Part shown: positions 14,370 through 22,645 of the stretch, in pieces
Layout of the letters: the number at the start of each line of letters is the position of its first letter
Numbering within the stretch: position 1 is the first letter of the stretch
Assembly (NCBI GenBank): GCA_031405895.1
Contig: JANOFL010000279.1
Coordinates: 1 to 22,645, forward strand
Origin: BJ22 sp031405895
GTDB lineage: Bacteria; Planctomycetota; Planctomycetia; Pirellulales; Pirellulaceae
DNA length: 22,645 nucleotides
Direction of reading: 5' to 3'
Made by a program: the position numbers and the translations under genes
Notes under the pieces: model-generated
Seen by the model: the letters and a program-made list of their open reading frames with translations, nothing else
Told to the model about the DNA's origin: nothing
Databases searched by the model: none

Positions 14370-15443
14370 CACAGCGTCGCTTGCGAACAGGCCCATTTGC
14401 TGGCCGTCACGTGGGCGGCTGATGAACCGCGAAAAATCATGCGGCGGTAGCCGGCTGGCCAGGCCGAAGCGGTCGCGGAAGAGGCGGAACAGCTGCTGGA
14501 TTTGTTGTGCGATCGGGCCGCTGCCTTTCATCCGCTCGTGAAACTCGGCGATGTTAAGCTGACCTTCGCGGGTCTGGCGGACGCGGCCGAGAATTTTTTC
14601 CACGCGGTCGGGGAAGGCCTGCTCCAGCCACTGCTCAAAGACCGGCAACACGGTCAACGGCAGTCGCAACAGCACATAGCCAGCGGCCTGCGCTCCCGCG
14701 GCGCGAGCCGCTTCAAGCACTGCCGGTATCTCGCTGTCGTTCAGGCCGGGAATGACCGGCCCGAAGATCACGCCGACCGGCACACCGGCAGCCGACAGTT
14801 CTTCAATCGCCCGCAGACGCCCTGCCGGACGGGTTGTACCGGGCTCCATGGTTCCAGTCAGACGGGCGTCCAGCGTGTTGATCGAAAGCCAGACCCGGGC
14901 CAGCTGCCTCTCCGCCAGCGGGCCAAGCAGATCGACGTCGCGGGTCACCAGCCGGTTCTTCGTGACAATTCCAGTCGCCTGACGATATTCCAGTGCGACT
15001 GCAAGACAGCCCCGCGTCAGCTCCAGCTTGCGTTCCACCGGCTGGTAACAGTCCGTCACGCCGGAAAAGGAAATCGACTTCTCGCCCCGCCATGCTGGCC
15101 GCGAAAGAAACTCGCGGAGCAGTTCGGGTGCCCGGCGTTTGACCAGAATCCGCGATTCAAAGTCGTCGCCGGCGTTCCAGCCCAGGTACTCATGCGTGTT
15201 CCGCGCGTAGCAGTAACTGCAACCGTGCTGACACCCGCGGTAAGGATTGACGCTGAAGTCAAACGGGATGTCGGGTGAGTCGTTTTTGGCGACGATCGAT
15301 TGCGACTGGTCGTCGTAGAACTCGACCCTGCGGCGTTTTCGCTCCTCCGGCCAGTCGTCGTCGGCCGCGAGCTGCGAGCAGTCGATCTCAAGCCGGGTCA
15401 GCTCGAACCGGTTGGGCGGCAGAATGTCGCGTGACAACGGCAT
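14346..15443 (-). CDS. PA0069-family radical SAM protein
   Basis: A 365-residue cytosolic iron-sulfur protein. The cluster motif is RGCQHGCSYCYAR with Cys71, Cys75 and Cys78 (CxxxCxxC), preceded by FDFSVNPYRG, which is diagnostic of the PA0069/Rv2578c branch related to spore photoproduct lyase. Further family segments are SISFSGVTDCYQPVE, TKNRLVTRDVDLL, VWLSINTLD, GVIFGPVIPGLND and YVLLRLP. The reaction carried out by this branch is unknown. The start ATG at 15443 begins MPLSRDILPPNRF, a normal length for the family. The last residues (HSASK) are encoded by an inverted copy of an intergenic repeat, so the original C-terminus may have been replaced or extended. Confidence 0.9.
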   Translation of the reverse strand: MPLSRDILPPNRFELTRLEIDCSQLAADDDWPEERKRRRVEFYDDQSQSIVAKNDSPDIPFDFSVNPYRGCQHGCSYCYARNTHEYLGWNAGDDFESRILVKRRAPELLREFLSRPAWRGEKSISFSGVTDCYQPVERKLELTRGCLAVALEYRQATGIVTKNRLVTRDVDLLGPLAERQLARVWLSINTLDARLTGTMEPGTTRPAGRLRAIEELSAAGVPVGVIFGPVIPGLNDSEIPAVLEAARAAGAQAAGYVLLRLPLTVLPVFEQWLEQAFPDRVEKILGRVRQTREGQLNIAEFHERMKGSGPIAQQIQQLFRLFRDRFGLASRLPPHDFSRFISRPRDGQQMGLFASDAVPAHSASK

Positions 15444-15506
15444 GGCGAAATGCTTCTGACCGCAGACCAGGATTGACCAGTGCCGAACTGCCAGTTTGAC
15501 GGCCCG

Positions 15507-16631
15507 TCAGCGGGAGCCCTGACCGGTCGGGGCAGGGGCCTCGTCCCAGAGCACCTCAAAGCGGCCTGATCCGTTGGCCGCAGCCCGTGCCATCCCGCGC
15601 GAGTTGTATTCCATCACGATTTCGCCGTCCGGACCAATGGCGATGATCCCGCCATCGTCGGGCTGCAGGGTTTGGGTCAGCATCTCGCGAACGGCATTGG
15701 TCAGGGTGCAGTCCGAGTAACGAACACGGGCGGCAAGCGATGCGGCTACCGTGTGCCGGATGAACTCTTCGCCAATCCCGGTGCAGGAGATGGCGGCTGA
15801 TGCGTTGTCGGCGTAGGTTCCGGCACCAATGATCGGGCTGTCGCCGATCCGGCCAAACCGCTTGTTGCTCATTCCGCCGGTGCTGGTCGCGGCTGCGAGG
15901 TTGCCGTCGTTGTCCAGCGCCACGCAGCCGACCGTGCCGGTCAGGCTTCCAGCGTCTTCTGCGGCCGGGATCAGGCGGTCGCCGCGTTTCCAGCGCGACT
16001 GGTTGACGCGGGTTTTCTCCCACGCTTCACGGGCCCGCGGTGTATCAAAAATGGCCGGATCAACCAGCTCGATGCCCAGACCCGTCGCAAACTCTTCAGC
16101 GCCCGCCCCAGCCATCAGCACATGCGGCGAATCGGTCATGACGAGGCGGGCCAGCGCGATCGGGTTGCGAATCCGCGAAACGCCGGCCACCGCCCCGCAC
16201 TTCAGTCCGTTGCCATCCATGATCGCGGCGTCCAGCTCGTGCCCGCCCGCGGCGTTGAACACCGCACCGACACCGGCGTTGAACTGGGGATCGTTTTCAA
16301 GCTGGATGACTACCTTCTCCACCGCATCGAGTGCCGTGCCACCCTGCTTCAGAATGTCGACACCAATCGTCAACGCCTGCTCCATCGACTTGCGCCGGCG
16401 ACGATTGCCTTCGGCGTTGAACATGTCCGGACTCGAACCGGCTCCGCCGTGGATGGCGATCGCATAACGCATGGTGTCGCTTTCGGAAACCACCAAATTC
16501 CCCGTCGCCAGTTGATCCTGCCACGCCATCGTCATTCCCGTGCCAGTAACGGACACGAAAGCCACGGTCGCAAGGAGCCGAATGAAGGCTCCCTGACGGG
16601 AAGCATTCCAGGGGGCGAGCCGACGGTTCAT
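15507..16631 (-). CDS. Exported isoaspartyl peptidase/L-asparaginase (Ntn hydrolase)
   Basis: A 374-residue enzyme of the plant-type asparaginase family, which cleaves isoaspartyl dipeptides and asparagine after autocleavage. I start at the ATG at 16631, because residues 1-36 then form a plausible signal sequence (AFIRLLATVAFVSVTGTGMTMA); an upstream ATG at 16751 would add 40 basic residues. Landmarks: IAIHGGAG (about 58-65), FNAGVGAVFNAAGGHELDA (about 117-135), the autocleavage site LTGTVGCVALD with nucleophile Thr233, and the substrate loop STGGMSNKRFGRIGDSPIIGAGTYAD (about 250-275). All key residues are present. The downstream radical SAM gene begins 63 bp away; they may share a transcript. 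Confidence 0.9.
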   Translation of the reverse strand: MNRRLAPWNASRQGAFIRLLATVAFVSVTGTGMTMAWQDQLATGNLVVSESDTMRYAIAIHGGAGSSPDMFNAEGNRRRRKSMEQALTIGVDILKQGGTALDAVEKVVIQLENDPQFNAGVGAVFNAAGGHELDAAIMDGNGLKCGAVAGVSRIRNPIALARLVMTDSPHVLMAGAGAEEFATGLGIELVDPAIFDTPRAREAWEKTRVNQSRWKRGDRLIPAAEDAGSLTGTVGCVALDNDGNLAAATSTGGMSNKRFGRIGDSPIIGAGTYADNASAAISCTGIGEEFIRHTVAASLAARVRYSDCTLTNAVREMLTQTLQPDDGGIIAIGPDGEIVMEYNSRGMARAAANGSGRFEVLWDEAPAPTGQGSR

Positions 16632-16815
16632 GATTCGCTCGATGCGAGGTCGCGTGACAGTTCGGGCCATTCTACCCCGGCAGGAAGCTCTCGCGGAAAG
16701 GAGCCGGGCGACTGGTTCGCGGGTCATGGCGCGCTTCGGTGGCGGCTGCAATCCGGTCCGAAGCGGTCATTCCGATCAACGAAGCAATCATCGTCGCCTG
16801 GCCGGAACTGCACCA

Positions 16816-17250
16816 TCAGCCGCCTTCGACGATTTCACATTCAAGGTGCACCGCCGATTTCAGGCTGTTGGTAATCAGGCAAGTCTGTTCGGCCTTTTCC
16901 AGCAGACGGCGGGCTCGCTCAGGGTCGTTTCCGGTCGCGACGGTCAGCCTGGCCCTGATCTGGAAGCTGGTGAACAGCATCGCCCGCTCGACCCGGTCGA
17001 GGGTTCCCTCAACGTTCACTTCCAGCTGGCTGAACGCGAACTTCGAGGCAGTTGCGATCGCACGGAAACTGAGCAAGAAGCAGTCGGCAACGGCGGCAGT
17101 CAGCAAGTCTTCAGGTGACCAGCGGTTGCCCGGGCCCCCAAACTGGGCCGGCGCGTCCGATTCCAGTCCCGGCAGCTTTTCTGCGGTGAGCGAAACGGGG
17201 CCTTCGGATTGAGCCGATGCAGTGACGCGGTAGTGGTGCGGAAAGTTCAT
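16816..17250 (-). CDS. OsmC/Ohr-family protein
   Basis: A 144-residue protein of the size usual for OsmC proteins, thiol peroxidases acting on organic hydroperoxides. The two reactive cysteines are present: Cys57 in AAVADCFLLSF and Cys124 in EQTCLITNSL. The loop RWSPEDLLTAAVA (Glu47) is the standard segment before the first cysteine. It has no signal peptide. It lies 52 bp downstream of the first ClpP gene on the same strand. Involvement in peroxide detoxification is inferred from the family. Confidence 0.88.
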   Translation of the reverse strand: MNFPHHYRVTASAQSEGPVSLTAEKLPGLESDAPAQFGGPGNRWSPEDLLTAAVADCFLLSFRAIATASKFAFSQLEVNVEGTLDRVERAMLFTSFQIRARLTVATGNDPERARRLLEKAEQTCLITNSLKSAVHLECEIVEGG

Positions 17251-17302
17251 CGATTCAATCAGGCGGTTGACTGGACGATCTGGAAGACAGCGGGGAGGAC
17301 GG

Positions 17303-17908
17303 TCACTTTTTCCTGACCGCGGTCTCGCCCATGTTCGTCACCACCCGGTCGATCAGATTGTAGGCCTGGGCTTCTTCGGCCGTCATAAAGTTGTCGCGGT
17401 CGGTGTCCTTCTCGATCTTTTCCAGCGAGTGGCCGGTGTGCTTGAGCAGGATTTCGTTCATCCGCCGCTTGACCCGCTTCAGCTCGGTCGCGTGAATCAG
17501 GATTTCCTCGGCCGTGCCCTCCATGCCGGCCAGCGGCTGGTGAATCATGATGCTCGCGTTGGGCAGGGCAAATCGTTTTCCCGCCGTGCCGGCGCAGAGC
17601 AGCAAGGCCCCCATCGAGGCCGCCTGGCCGAGGCAATAGGTGCAGACATCGCAGGTCAGAAACTGCATCGTGTCGTAGATGGCCATCCCGGCTGTCACGC
17701 TGCCGCCGGGCGAGTTGATGTAAAGGTGAATGTCCTTGTCGGGATCCTCCGACTGGAGGAACAACATCTGAGCGACCAGCGAGTTGGCCAGCTCGGCCGA
17801 AACCTGGGTCCCAAGAAAAATGATCCGGTCCTTGAGCAACCGGCTGTAAATGTCGTAGACCCGCTCTTCGCGGCCGGTATTGTCAACGACATAGGGAACG
17901 TAAGCCAT
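17303..17908 (-). CDS. clpP: ATP-dependent Clp protease proteolytic subunit (first copy)
   Basis: A 201-residue serine peptidase that forms the barrel core of Clp proteases. The catalytic triad is complete: Ser98 (GQAASMGA), His123 (MIHQPLAG) and Asp172 (TDRDNFMTAEEA). The oxyanion segment INSPGGSVTAGMAIYDTM and the N-terminal DIYSRLLKDRIIFLG are canonical, so this is the more conventional of the two paralogs. The ATG at 17908 gives MAYVPYVVDNTGREERVYDIYS, a usual short propeptide-type start. It lies 67 bp downstream of the second clpP gene and is likely co-transcribed with it and with tig. No ClpX or ClpA gene is in the window. Confidence 0.96.
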   Translation of the reverse strand: MAYVPYVVDNTGREERVYDIYSRLLKDRIIFLGTQVSAELANSLVAQMLFLQSEDPDKDIHLYINSPGGSVTAGMAIYDTMQFLTCDVCTYCLGQAASMGALLLCAGTAGKRFALPNASIMIHQPLAGMEGTAEEILIHATELKRVKRRMNEILLKHTGHSLEKIEKDTDRDNFMTAEEAQAYNLIDRVVTNMGETAVRKK

Positions 17909-17975
17909 CGAAAATCAGCTCCAGCAATACAACAGGTGGATCAATGACGCGTCGGGTTGCGGGATCAAGCGGGAA

Positions 17976-18608
17976 TCAGGTGTCGCTGTCGCCGCTTTCC
18001 ATCGCGGCGGGCCGCGTCGTAATCTCATCGACCAGCCCATACTCTTTCGCCGCCTCGGCGGTCAGGAAGAAGTCGCGGTCCATGTCTTTCGCCACCTGCT
18101 CCGCCGGCTTGCCGCAGTGCTTGCCGAGAATCTCGTTGAGCAGCTGGCGGTAGCGGAGGATTTCGCCGGCCTGGATTTCGATGTCGCTGATCTGGCCGCC
18201 GACGCCGCCATGCGGCTGATGGATCATGATCCGGCTGTTGGGGAGGGCGTAACGTTTGCCTTTCGTCCCGCCCGCGAGCAGGACCGCCGCTCCGCTGGCC
18301 GCCTGGCCAACACAATACGTCGCCACGGGACAGGTCAGAATCTGCATCACGTCGTAGATAGCCAGCGTGGCGACGACGTCTCCCCCTGGCGAATTGATGT
18401 AGAAAAAGATGTCCTTCTTCTTGTTTTCGCTCTGCAGGTAGAGCAGCTTCATCACGACTTCATTGGCGTTGCCGGAGTAGATTTCCCCCTGCAGGAAGAC
18501 AATCCGGTTCTCCAGCAACAGGTCGCCCAGCGTCATCTGGCGCTGCCGCTGGTACTGGCTGTAGGCGTAGGAACTGCTGATCGAATCAAACGTCTGGGAC
18601 ATGTCCAT
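17976..18608 (-). CDS. clpP: ATP-dependent Clp protease proteolytic subunit (second copy)
   Basis: A 210-residue ClpP paralog. The ATG at 18608 is preferred: TGAGGAG (18619-18625) lies 10 nt upstream, whereas the open frame extends to 18710 without a ribosome site. The triad is intact: Ser105 (VGQAASGAAVLLAGG), His130 (MIHQPHGG) and Asp179 (MDRDFFLT). Differences from the neighbour are a Tyr/Gln/Ser-rich N-terminus (SSSYAYSQYQRQRQMT), Gly in place of Met after the catalytic Ser, and an acidic C-terminal tail (MESGDSDT). Such pairs can form mixed barrels in other bacteria; whether this one does is an inference. Confidence 0.95.
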   Translation of the reverse strand: MDMSQTFDSISSSYAYSQYQRQRQMTLGDLLLENRIVFLQGEIYSGNANEVVMKLLYLQSENKKKDIFFYINSPGGDVVATLAIYDVMQILTCPVATYCVGQAASGAAVLLAGGTKGKRYALPNSRIMIHQPHGGVGGQISDIEIQAGEILRYRQLLNEILGKHCGKPAEQVAKDMDRDFFLTAEAAKEYGLVDEITTRPAAMESGDSDT

Positions 18609-18892
18609 CCGGGAGAGGCTCCTCAATGCGGGTCGCGGCAGCCAGCGGCTCCGCGAACAGGTTCTTCGGCTGCCCGTGCCTGCCAGCTGCGGGAAGATTT
18701 CAGTCTTCAAAACAGCGGCCGGATCGCGGGCAACGCAAGACTATCGTGATTGGCAAGGACCGGCAAGCGGAACGGGCATTGCCGTGCCGCAGGGTCACAA
18801 TCGCAGAAACTGGACAGGCTGCGCGGAGGCCCGACTGGCCGTGCCTGCTACTCGATCATGCCTTTCGGACTGGTGCGGCCTGGCAGTCGTTT

Positions 18893-20398
18893 CTAGCCAC
18901 CCCCACCGGGCAACGGACTGCTGCCAGGCAAGACCTTCTTCGGCTCGCCCATGTCGTCGTAGCGGGCGTCGGGAATGTCGCTTTCCTTTTGGCCGGCGAC
19001 GAAGAAATCGACGGCCTCAACCCGGTCGCGCAGCTTGCTTTCTGGCGCGACGGCCTCAAATCGGGCGTGCTCCGTAATCAGGGCAATCACTTTCTGCTCG
19101 ACGATCATGTTGCGGAGCACATCGAGCTGGCCGCTCCGGTCGAGCCTGGCCCGGACCTTGCGCGTCGATTCATTGGAACTCTTCGCCATCCGCTCAATCT
19201 CGCGATCGAAATCCTCGGGAGATTCCTCGATCTTTTCTTCCTCGGCGATCCGTTCGAGAATGAAGTGCTCCTTGAGCAGGGTCTCGGTTCGCCGCATCGC
19301 GTCCTGGCGCAGCCGGTTTTCGTGGTTGCGGACTTCGTCGGGGCTGAACCCGCTGCTCTTGAGCTCCATCAGCGAACGCTGCAGCTCGCGACGGAACTGT
19401 TTCTTGAGCAGCTCGGCGGGCAGCTCCCAGCTCGCCGATTCGGTCAGCTTCTGGCTGATCTGGTTGCGCACCGCCTGGCGCTGTTCGTACGCCAGCTGCG
19501 ATTTGAGCAGGTCGCGGATGTAGTCCTTCAGGTCGCCGACGTTGTCAAAGCCATATTTGCCGGCCAGCGATTCAGGTGCGGAAAGCTCGGTCCGCTTGAC
19601 ATCGAGGACTTCGAACCGGACCGCCAGTTTGCGGCCCTGATACTCGGCGTTGTCGGAAAACTGGCTGATGGTCACTTCGGCCGTCCGTTCGTCGCCCGCG
19701 ACAACCCCCGCCATCAACTGGTCAAAGCCCTCGATCTCCGTATCGCCAAAACTGAGTACCGGACGCAGGCGGAGCGGAAGCTCCGCCATGAAATTCACTG
19801 GCTGGCCATCGGCCGAGGTCGTGACCCGGCAGACAACCGTGTCACCCGCCGCGGCCGGTTCGTCGACCGGTACGAGCACCGATGAACTCGATCCCAGCGT
19901 CTCGAGGTAACGCTCGACTTCCTTGTCGGTGATCTCGCGTTCCGGCCGTTTGATGCGAATGCCCTTCCAGTCAGGGGTCGCGAAGTCGGGGCGGACTTCA
20001 ATGTCGAACTCAAAGCGGAAGTCGCCCGTCTCCGGCACCGTCACCTTTTCATAGTCGAGGTCCGGTTCGCTGATCGCCGAAAAATGGTCGCCCGCGTTGA
20101 TCTGGGACAGGCTGTCCATCAGCAACGCGCCCTTGACCTGTTCAGCCACCTGCTTGCGAAAACGGCTCTCGACGAGCTGCCGGGGCGCCTTGCCTGCGCG
20201 GAAGCCTGGGACTTCGGCTTCCGGGGCCAGCTTGTCAAAACGGTCCTCGAAGTAGCGGTCGACGTCCTCGCGGGCAACCGCAACGCGGACATGCCGGCGG
20301 CAAGCCGTCACCTTCGCAACTTCGATCGTCAGATTCAGCGGTTTGGTGGCTTCCTCACCGTCCTGCGTCTCGTCGCGCTCAGTCGTGTCAGTGGACAA
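18893..20398 (-). CDS. tig: Trigger factor, ribosome-associated chaperone
   Basis: A 501-residue protein, somewhat longer than the E. coli protein of about 430. The start is TTG: no ATG occurs between the upstream in-frame stop and the conserved N-domain, and AGGAAG (20405-20410) stands 6 nt before the TTG. The ribosome-binding signature PGFRAGKAPRQLVESRF is at about 64-80. A PPIase-like domain spans about 165-265 (GDTVVCRV, VLSFGDTEIEGFDQLMAGVVAGDERTAEV), with weaker conservation of the usual FKBP active-site residues. The long helical C-terminal chaperone domain follows (about 270-470). Residues 1-19 are an acidic extension. It is upstream of the two clpP genes, the tig-clpP order found in many bacteria. 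Confidence 0.95.
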   Translation of the reverse strand: MSTDTTERDETQDGEEATKPLNLTIEVAKVTACRRHVRVAVAREDVDRYFEDRFDKLAPEAEVPGFRAGKAPRQLVESRFRKQVAEQVKGALLMDSLSQINAGDHFSAISEPDLDYEKVTVPETGDFRFEFDIEVRPDFATPDWKGIRIKRPEREITDKEVERYLETLGSSSSVLVPVDEPAAAGDTVVCRVTTSADGQPVNFMAELPLRLRPVLSFGDTEIEGFDQLMAGVVAGDERTAEVTISQFSDNAEYQGRKLAVRFEVLDVKRTELSAPESLAGKYGFDNVGDLKDYIRDLLKSQLAYEQRQAVRNQISQKLTESASWELPAELLKKQFRRELQRSLMELKSSGFSPDEVRNHENRLRQDAMRRTETLLKEHFILERIAEEEKIEESPEDFDREIERMAKSSNESTRKVRARLDRSGQLDVLRNMIVEQKVIALITEHARFEAVAPESKLRDRVEAVDFFVAGQKESDIPDARYDDMGEPKKVLPGSSPLPGGGG

Positions 20399-20835
20399 GG
20401 GTTTCTTCCTGTTCAGTTCTGGAAATCAACAGCTGGCAACCATGGAACAACACAGCATCGACAGGGCGATCCAGCCCGCGCACGGAACTCATTGGGCCCC
20501 CCCAACCCGGCTTGCCGAAGCCTTTCATTGGCCGGGAAAAAGTCCCTATTGTCAAGCGGTTGCCCCGAAAAAGCGGGCCGCGGCGATTTTGGCAACTGGC
20601 GCGGCAGTTTCCTGGAAGAACAGCCGGTACGAAACCGTCCCGCCGTGATCGACGGGTTGCCGTTTCGCAGCCGCGGCGCAAAACTGCCATTTCCGCACGA
20701 CCGCGTACCTGTCCTGAAACCGGGAATTCGGGACCGCAATTCAAGCCAGGTCCGGCCGTCGAATTGTCGTCCATTGGCTTGAGAAAGTTGCAGTCTCCGT
20801 TCAGGCGGGCCCGTTGACCGGTACCTAACGTGAAC
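20399..20835. other. Divergent intergenic region between tig and pta
   Basis: About 430 bp with no recognisable gene. It must contain the tig promoter (minus) and the pta promoter (plus). A TTGACA box reads on the minus strand at 20550-20555, but no matching -10 is evident. No CIRCE-type heat-shock operator is seen. Weak inverted repeats are present (for example 20711-20718 with 20727-20734), none strong. Confidence 0.4.
20405..20410 (-). promoter_or_regulatory. Ribosome-binding site for the TTG start of tig
   Basis: AGGAAG on the minus strand, 6 nt before the TTG at 20398. It decides the start of tig, because no ATG exists in frame between the preceding stop codon and the conserved domain. 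Confidence 0.75.
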
Positions 20836-21798
20836 ATGGAAACAGCCCTGGATCTAATCAAAAAAGAGGCTTCCCGACACAACAGGCGAATCCTGTTTCC
20901 AGAGCCGGAAGATCCGCGCGTGGTTGAAGCAGCCCGCTGCTGGCAAACTGAGGGCCTGGGTCAGGCCGCTTTGGTCAGTTCCAGTCCGGAGCGGGTCCTG
21001 GCTGGCGACCTCGAGCTGCTTTCATCGCATGACGAGAGCCGGTTGGCACCGTTGGCTGAACGGCTTTGGGAACACCGCCGCCATCGCGGGTTGTCGCTGG
21101 AGCAGGCGCGGGAACTGGCCCGGCAGCCGCTCTTCCACGCTGGCTTGATGGTGGCTTCCGGACGGGCCGACGCTGTAGTGGCAGGCAGCATTGCTACGAC
21201 GGCCGAGGTCATCCGGGCCGGATTGCAGACGATCGGCACCGCGCCAGGTTGCGATCTGATCTCCAGCTTTTTCCTGATGCAGCTTGTAGACGGACGCACG
21301 GTGACCTTTGCCGACTGCGCCGTGGTTCCCCAGCCCGACCCAAACCAGCTTGCGACGATCGCCATCACCTCGGCGGCCAGCCACCAGCGTCTGACCGGCG
21401 AGCAGCCGCGGGTTGCGTTTCTGTCGTTTGTGACACGAAACAGCGCTGCCCATGCCGACGTGGACAAGGTCATTGCAGCGGTCGACCTCGCGCGCAAGCG
21501 ATCCCCTGCCTTGCAAGTTGATGGCCCCTTGCAGTTCGATGCAGCATTCGACCCCGCCGTGGGGGCACGTAAAGCCACCGGGTCGGTGGTTGCCGGGAAG
21601 GCGAACGTGTTCGTGTTCCCCGACCTCGACGCGGGAAATATCGGCTACAAGATCGCGGAGCGCGTGGGTGGTGCGACCGCGATTGGCCCGCTGATCCAGG
21701 GCCTGCGCAAGCCGTTCATGGACCTGTCGCGGGGCTGCCAGCCATCGGACATCGTGGCCGTGGCGACCGTGGCGGCGTTACTGGCCGGCGAAGATTGA
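20836..21798 (+). CDS. pta: Phosphate acetyltransferase
   Basis: A 320-residue short-form phosphotransacetylase, converting acetyl-CoA and phosphate to acetyl phosphate and CoA in the cytosol. I use the ATG at 20836; a GTG two codons earlier (20830) is possible, and neither has a clear ribosome site. Family landmarks: ILFPEPEDPRVVEAARCW near the start, GRADAVVAGSIATTAEVIRAGLQTIG (about 110-135), FADCAVVPQPDPNQLATIAITSA (about 155-180), FLSFVTRNSA, and the C-terminal AIGPLIQGLRKPFMDLSRGC followed by DIV. A phosphate butyryltransferase function cannot be excluded. No acetate kinase gene is adjacent. It converges on the rRNA operon. Confidence 0.9.
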   Translation: METALDLIKKEASRHNRRILFPEPEDPRVVEAARCWQTEGLGQAALVSSSPERVLAGDLELLSSHDESRLAPLAERLWEHRRHRGLSLEQARELARQPLFHAGLMVASGRADAVVAGSIATTAEVIRAGLQTIGTAPGCDLISSFFLMQLVDGRTVTFADCAVVPQPDPNQLATIAITSAASHQRLTGEQPRVAFLSFVTRNSAAHADVDKVIAAVDLARKRSPALQVDGPLQFDAAFDPAVGARKATGSVVAGKANVFVFPDLDAGNIGYKIAERVGGATAIGPLIQGLRKPFMDLSRGCQPSDIVAVATVAALLAGED

Positions 21799-21877
21799 TG
21801 ATCCCGGCGCGGCACTCTGGCACTGCATCTCTTGCCCAGAGGCGTTTCGCAGATTGAAGTGCCGTCCGCGATGTGGA

Positions 21878-21902
21878 CGCCTGATCACGGAGTGATCAGG
21901 CG
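21878..21902. terminator. Perfect 11-bp palindromic hairpin after pta
   Basis: CGCCTGATCAC (21878-21888), loop GGA, GTGATCAGGCG (21892-21902). It lies 79 bp after the pta stop codon. There is no T run after it on the plus strand, so it is a candidate terminator or processing stem rather than a classic Rho-independent one. Confidence 0.45.
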
Positions 21903-21985
21903 CGATCCTCGTGAAAACACCGCAACGTGCGAAATCCAGCCTTTTGGCGTCACGGAAGAACCGCAGTTCAATTTCCGGCCCAGGA

Positions 21986-22020
21986 AACAAAAAAAGGCCT
22001 CCCGGATGCCCGGAAGGCCT
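21986..22020 (-). terminator. Rho-independent terminator of the rRNA operon
   Basis: On the minus strand, AGGCCTTCCGG pairs with CCGGGAGGCCT (one G-T pair) around a GCAT loop, followed directly by TTTTTTT. It lies 11 bp beyond the 3' end of the 5S gene, exactly where an rRNA operon terminator is expected. Confidence 0.92.
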
Positions 22021-22030
22021 GACAAGGAAG

Positions 22031-22137
22031 ACCGGCGATACCTACTTTCACGCTTTTGGCACTATCATCGGCTCGGAGTGCTTAACTTCTGTGTTCGGGA
22101 TGGGAACAGGTGTGACCACTCCGATATAGTCACCGGA
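22031..22137 (-). rRNA. rrf: 5S ribosomal RNA
   Basis: The minus strand reads CCGGTGACTATATCGGAG and continues through the conserved CACACCTGTTCCCATCCCGA and AACACAGAAGTTAAGC to GTATCGCCGG. The two ends pair (CCGGTGA with TCGCCGG), closing helix I. The edges are set by this helix and may be off by a few bases. It follows the 23S gene by about 118 bp. Confidence 0.95.
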
Positions 22138-22255
22138 AAAGACTCCGCGGACCTGTCGGCCCGCGGAGCCCGGATGTCTTGACGTTGGTGATCGACTTTT
22201 TGGCATTTCACCCATGTGACTGACCAGTGCGCCTCCGGAAGGGAGGGCTGAATAA

Positions 22256-22645
<390 letters not shown>

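Noticed and set aside
18626..19885. 419-residue plus-strand open frame opposite tig
   Set aside because: It is antisense to a clear trigger factor gene and shows no recognisable domain.
17909..20835. Heat-shock operator (CIRCE, TTAGCACTC-N9-GAGTGCTAA) for the tig-clpP region
   Set aside because: No such inverted repeat was found upstream of tig or either clpP gene.
20388..20882. 164-residue minus-strand open frame across the tig-pta gap
   Set aside because: It overlaps both tig and pta starts, shows no family resemblance and has Arg/Pro-rich composition typical of non-coding frames in high-GC DNA.

Overview
The window reads as an ordinary chromosomal stretch of a high-GC planctomycete, probably of the Pirellulales type. 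That assignment is an inference. It rests on several signs: many small secreted proteins with Gly- or Pro-rich low-complexity tails, a planctomycete-style outer-membrane beta-barrel, a HEAT-like segment of the form LGDRDFKAR, two adjacent clpP genes behind tig, and several families of dispersed palindromic intergenic repeats. No phage, transposase, CRISPR array or tRNA was found.

Left part (1-7.8 kb). A secreted, internally duplicated Spy/CpxP-like protein (minus) is followed by a long outer-membrane beta-barrel gene (minus). Divergent from these is a compact export operon on the plus strand: a TetR regulator, an FtsX/MacB-type permease (ATGA overlap with the regulator), an ABC ATPase and an HlyD-type membrane-fusion protein. 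Together they make a DevBCA-like tripartite exporter without its own TolC-like gene. A palindrome upstream of the regulator is a candidate operator. The HlyD gene lies between two inward-facing copies of a C/G-rich repeat, and its stop codon is the first triplet of another repeat.

Middle part (7.8-14 kb). A secreted GH5 glycoside hydrolase and a secreted HEAT/LecA-like protein lie on the minus strand. Divergent from the latter are an M24 Xaa-Pro aminopeptidase and a DUF2461 protein (plus). A secreted or lipid-anchored endonuclease/exonuclease/phosphatase-fold protein (minus) follows.

Right part (14-22.6 kb). A run of minus-strand genes encodes a PA0069-type radical SAM protein, an exported isoaspartyl peptidase/asparaginase, an OsmC protein, two ClpP peptidase subunits and trigger factor (TTG start). 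The tig-clpP-clpP order is a protein quality-control cluster: nascent-chain folding next to the proteolytic core of Clp proteases. A plus-strand phosphate acetyltransferase gene then converges on an rRNA operon entering from the right edge (23S 3' end, 5S, strong terminator, all minus).

The least ordinary content is the repeat landscape. There are three copies of an inverted-repeat element built on GGCGCTAGCCG, a 33-nt repeat (two direct, one inverted copy), a hairpin C/G-rich family, and a CTCGTG-type palindromic tract. At two places the repeats supply a stop codon or the last residues of a protein. I did not find a clearly new multi-gene biological system.
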